Shown here piece after piece: positions 6,403 through 8,350 of a DNA stretch of 8,350 nt (position 1 is the first letter of the stretch; each line of letters starts with the position of its first letter). The DNA lies in the NCBI GenBank assembly GCA_903827735.1, contig CAIKJM010000063.1, forward strand, positions 1 to 8,350, in the 5' to 3' direction. Made by a program: the position numbers and the translations under genes. The notes beneath the pieces are model-generated. The model made no database searches and was not told where the DNA came from. It saw only the letters and a list, made by a program, of their open reading frames with translations. This stretch comes from an uncultured Rhodanobacter sp. GTDB taxonomy: Bacteria > Pseudomonadota > Gammaproteobacteria > Xanthomonadales > Rhodanobacteraceae.

Positions 6403-7345
6403 GAATCTGCGTGACCTGCACTATCTCGTGGCTCTGGCCGAACACCGCCATTTCGGCCGCGCCGCCGAGGCCAGCTTCGTCAGCCAGCCCACCCTATCGA
6501 CCCAGATAAAAAAGCTCGAAGAAGAGCTCGGCGTGACCCTGGTCGAGCGCATGCCGCGCAAGGTGCTGCTCACCGAAACCGGTAGGGAAATCGCGAGGCG
6601 CGCGCGGGTGGTACTGGCCGAGGTCGACGAGATCAAGGCCACCGCCCAGCGCACCCGCGATCCGGAAGCCGGCACCCTGCGGCTGGGCATCTTCCCCACC
6701 CTCGGTCCCTACCTTCTGCCCCACGTGATACCGCTGCTGCGCCAGCGTTTTCCGCGGCTGGAGCTGCTGCTGACGGAGGGCAAGACCGAAAACATCATCC
6801 ACATGCTGCGCGACGGTTCGCTCGACGCCGGCATCCTTGCCCTGCCACTGCACGAGGATTCCCTGCATACGGAGTTCCTGTTTGAAGAGCCCTTCGTGCT
6901 GGCCGTGCCGAACAACCATGCGCTGGTGAAACAGAAAGGTCGGCTCAAGCTGTCCGACCTGGCCGCCGAACGGCTGCTGCTGCTCGAAGACGGCCACTGC
7001 TTGCGCGATCAGGCGCTGGAAGTGTGTCAGCTCGCCGGTGCGGGCGAAAAAACCGGCTTCCGCGCGACCAGCCTGGAAACCTTGCGCCAGATGGTGGCCG
7101 CCAACGTGGGCATCACCTTGCTGCCCACGCTGGCGACCAAACCGCCGATGGCGCGCACCGACAACGTGCACCTGATCGAATTCGCCGGCCATCCGCCGAG
7201 CCGGCGTATCGCCATGGTGTGGCGCAAGAGTGCGTCGATGACCGGCTTTCTCACGCGCCTGGCCAAGGTGTTCCAGGAGCTGCCGGCCGATCTTTTCGTA
7301 CCGGGGATCGAAGCCGCCAGACGGGCGAAGCAGGCCAAGGGCTGA
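6401..7345 (+). CDS. oxyR: Hydrogen-peroxide sensing LysR-type regulator OxyR
   Basis: A 314-residue LysR-family activator. The N-terminal winged helix-turn-helix covers about residues 1-60 (MNLRDLHYLVALAEHRHFGRAA and SQPTLSTQIKKLE form the helix-turn-helix). A linker helix runs to about 88, followed by the regulatory domain. The redox switch is present: Cys200 in LLEDGHCLRDQ and Cys209 in LEVC, aligning with E. coli Cys199 and Cys208. The peroxide-binding residues Thr100 (FPTLGPYLLPH), His199 and Arg202 are also present. Length is close to the E. coli protein (305). Oxidation should form the Cys200-Cys209 disulfide and switch on ahpC. The start codon ATG 6401 has no obvious Shine-Dalgarno, and the leader may be only about 30 bases. 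It is divergent from ahpC with an OxyR-like site between. No terminator is visible in the 92 bases before the next gene, so readthrough into it is possible. Confidence 0.97.
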   Translation: MNLRDLHYLVALAEHRHFGRAAEASFVSQPTLSTQIKKLEEELGVTLVERMPRKVLLTETGREIARRARVVLAEVDEIKATAQRTRDPEAGTLRLGIFPTLGPYLLPHVIPLLRQRFPRLELLLTEGKTENIIHMLRDGSLDAGILALPLHEDSLHTEFLFEEPFVLAVPNNHALVKQKGRLKLSDLAAERLLLLEDGHCLRDQALEVCQLAGAGEKTGFRATSLETLRQMVAANVGITLLPTLATKPPMARTDNVHLIEFAGHPPSRRIAMVWRKSASMTGFLTRLAKVFQELPADLFVPGIEAARRAKQAKG

Positions 7346-7437
7346 TTTCGCCGGGCAGTGGCGATCGATAAAACTGGTTGATAAACGTGTCGCGTTTCAC
7401 CGCATCCTCCGACCCACCCACACCGGCATAGCCCGTC

Positions 7438-8040
7438 ATGCGTCGACTACTGATCGCCCTGCTGGTGCTGCTGGTCGGCTGGGGCGCCCTGTCGCACTGG
7501 CGTCATCGCGCGGTCGTGCCGCCGGCCGGCGTGCTGGCGCCGGATAATCCGCAGCAGGATAACTTTGGCGCCGATGCGCCGGTGCTACAGAAGGGCGATG
7601 TGACTCTGACCACGCGTGCGCATTTCGTGGTGACCGCGCGCGTGCTTTCCCGCGAAGACTATTCGTGGGGCGCCGATGCCAAGCTGATCCCCGAAGACCT
7701 CGCGCTGGGCTGGGGCCGCATGTCGGACAGCGCCGTGCTGGCGAACATCAAGATCACCCAGTCTGATCGTTTTTATTACTGGCGAGTCGAGCAGTTTCCG
7801 ATTCCCCGCCGCGAGATCGAAACCTCCAGCGCCAACATGCACATGATCCCGGCCGACGCCGGCGTCAAATACGAGCTCGAACACGTGCGCGTCGGCCAGG
7901 TGGTGCACTTCGAAGGTTTCCTGGTCGACGCCAGCCGTCCGGACGGCTGGCGCTGGAAAACCTCGATGACGCGAGACGATGTGGGCGCTGGTGCGTGCGA
8001 GCTGGTGTATGTGGAACAGTTCGCTGTCGTGAAGCCTTAG
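7438..8040 (+). CDS. Conserved membrane-anchored protein of unknown function
   Basis: A 200-residue protein with one N-terminal hydrophobic segment (residues 4-20) after MRR, either a signal anchor or a signal peptide. The Pro-rich stretch after it (28-38) and the rest would face the periplasm. I do not know its function. The composition suggests an internal pattern typical of a conserved proteobacterial hypothetical family: DLALGWGRMSD (87-97), RFYYWR (111-116), SANMHMIPA (131-139), a GxVVHFEGFLVD segment (153-164) and TRDDVGAGACELVYVE (178-193). The only cysteine is at 187. No catalytic motif is evident. There is no Shine-Dalgarno before ATG 7438, but a TAG in frame at 7429-7431 excludes an upstream start and the hydrophobic N-terminus supports this one. 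It follows oxyR by 92 bases on the same strand and is convergent with apt. Confidence 0.87.
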   Translation: MRRLLIALLVLLVGWGALSHWRHRAVVPPAGVLAPDNPQQDNFGADAPVLQKGDVTLTTRAHFVVTARVLSREDYSWGADAKLIPEDLALGWGRMSDSAVLANIKITQSDRFYYWRVEQFPIPRREIETSSANMHMIPADAGVKYELEHVRVGQVVHFEGFLVDASRPDGWRWKTSMTRDDVGAGACELVYVEQFAVVKP

Positions 8041-8081
8041 CGTCCATCCGGCGGCGATGGCGGGGCTCGATTCGCTCAACG

Positions 8082-8350
8082 TCAGTAGTGAACCAGACTG
8101 TGCAGAGGCGAATCGTGCGGCCAGCGGCTTCGTCCATCGAGTGCATCGAGCTCGATCAGGACGCTGGCGCCTGCCACCTCGCCGCCAAGCCGCCCGACCA
8201 ATGCATGCGCGGCGGCCAGCGTGCCGCCGGTCGCCAGCACATCATCGATTATCAGGACCCGTTCTCCGGGCTGAATCGCATCCTGGTGAATTTCGATGGT
8301 ATCCGTACCATACTCCAGCGCATACTCTTCTTTATGTGTATTCCATGGTA
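8082..8350 (-). CDS. apt: Adenine phosphoribosyltransferase, C-terminal part (5' part beyond right window edge)
   Basis: Eighty-eight codons plus a stop (TGA at 8082-8084) are inside the window; the N-terminal half lies to the right. The visible part begins PWNTHKEEYALEYGTDTIEI, the flexible-loop and dimer region typical of bacterial Apt. It then has the PRPP-binding motif VLIIDDVLATGGT, with the paired acidic residues and the TGGT loop that holds the 5-phosphate. RLGGEVAGASVLIEL is the following conserved core strand. Apt makes AMP from adenine and PRPP in the purine salvage pathway in the cytoplasm. The C-terminal tail (DGRSRWPHDSPLHSLVHY) fits the family's final segment. The gene converges on the 200-residue membrane protein with only 41 bases between them and no clear terminator there. 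Confidence 0.95.
   Translation of the reverse strand, partial: PWNTHKEEYALEYGTDTIEIHQDAIQPGERVLIIDDVLATGGTLAAAHALVGRLGGEVAGASVLIELDALDGRSRWPHDSPLHSLVHY

Noticed and set aside
5664..6404. A 246-codon plus-strand frame opposite ahpC
   Set aside because: It is the antisense shadow of ahpC and runs through the OxyR operator region; no domain is visible.
6494..7192. A 232-codon minus-strand frame opposite oxyR
   Set aside because: It is the antisense shadow of a gene with all its catalytic and DNA-binding residues intact; the product is Gln/His-rich without motifs.
7346..7437. Possible terminator after oxyR
   Set aside because: The only hairpin (AAACG/CGTTT at 7383-7397) has 5 bp and no real U tract, so it is not a convincing terminator.

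Overview
This is a GC-rich chromosomal window of ordinary bacterial gene content. It has eight protein genes, two of them cut by the window edges, with short intergenic gaps and clear intrinsic terminators. The OxyR, the 200-residue protein beside it, the exported M1 peptidase and the overall base composition suggest a gammaproteobacterium of the Xanthomonadales/Lysobacterales (Rhodanobacteraceae type such as Dyella, Rhodanobacter or Frateuria). That placement is inference from protein character, not from any marker gene. I see no mobile element, RNA gene, CRISPR array or phage gene.

Left part (1-4803). An unrecognised exported protein runs leftwards off the window edge from a start at 885. 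A 213-bp divergent gap separates it from a rightward lipoprotein of the alpha/beta-hydrolase (esterase) fold at 1099-2034. That gene converges on a leftward exported M1-family zinc aminopeptidase (2122-4803). The two share one strong hairpin terminator at 2051-2088.

Centre (4902-7345). This is the most informative part, an oxidative-stress cluster. Leftward are ahpC (5676-6215) and ahpD (4970-5509); divergent from them is oxyR (6401-7345). AhpC is of the three-cysteine kind known from Mycobacterium tuberculosis, with a CxC near the C-terminus, and AhpD carries the CxxC reductase motif. No ahpF is seen here, so the peroxidase is probably reduced through AhpD. The ahpC-oxyR gap holds a textbook OxyR dyad (ATAG-N7-CTAT at 6366-6380) just upstream of a plausible ahpC -35 box and across the likely oxyR start site. 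An almost perfect intrinsic terminator lies between ahpC and ahpD. It predicts much more ahpC than ahpD transcript, or a separate source of ahpD mRNA.

Right part (7438-8350). A small membrane-anchored conserved protein of unknown function follows oxyR on the same strand. Convergent with it is the 3' end of apt (adenine phosphoribosyltransferase), which runs off the right edge.

I found no convincing previously undescribed system. The points most worth a second look are the terminator-split ahpC/ahpD unit under OxyR, and the two uncharacterised envelope proteins at 1-885 and 7438-8040.
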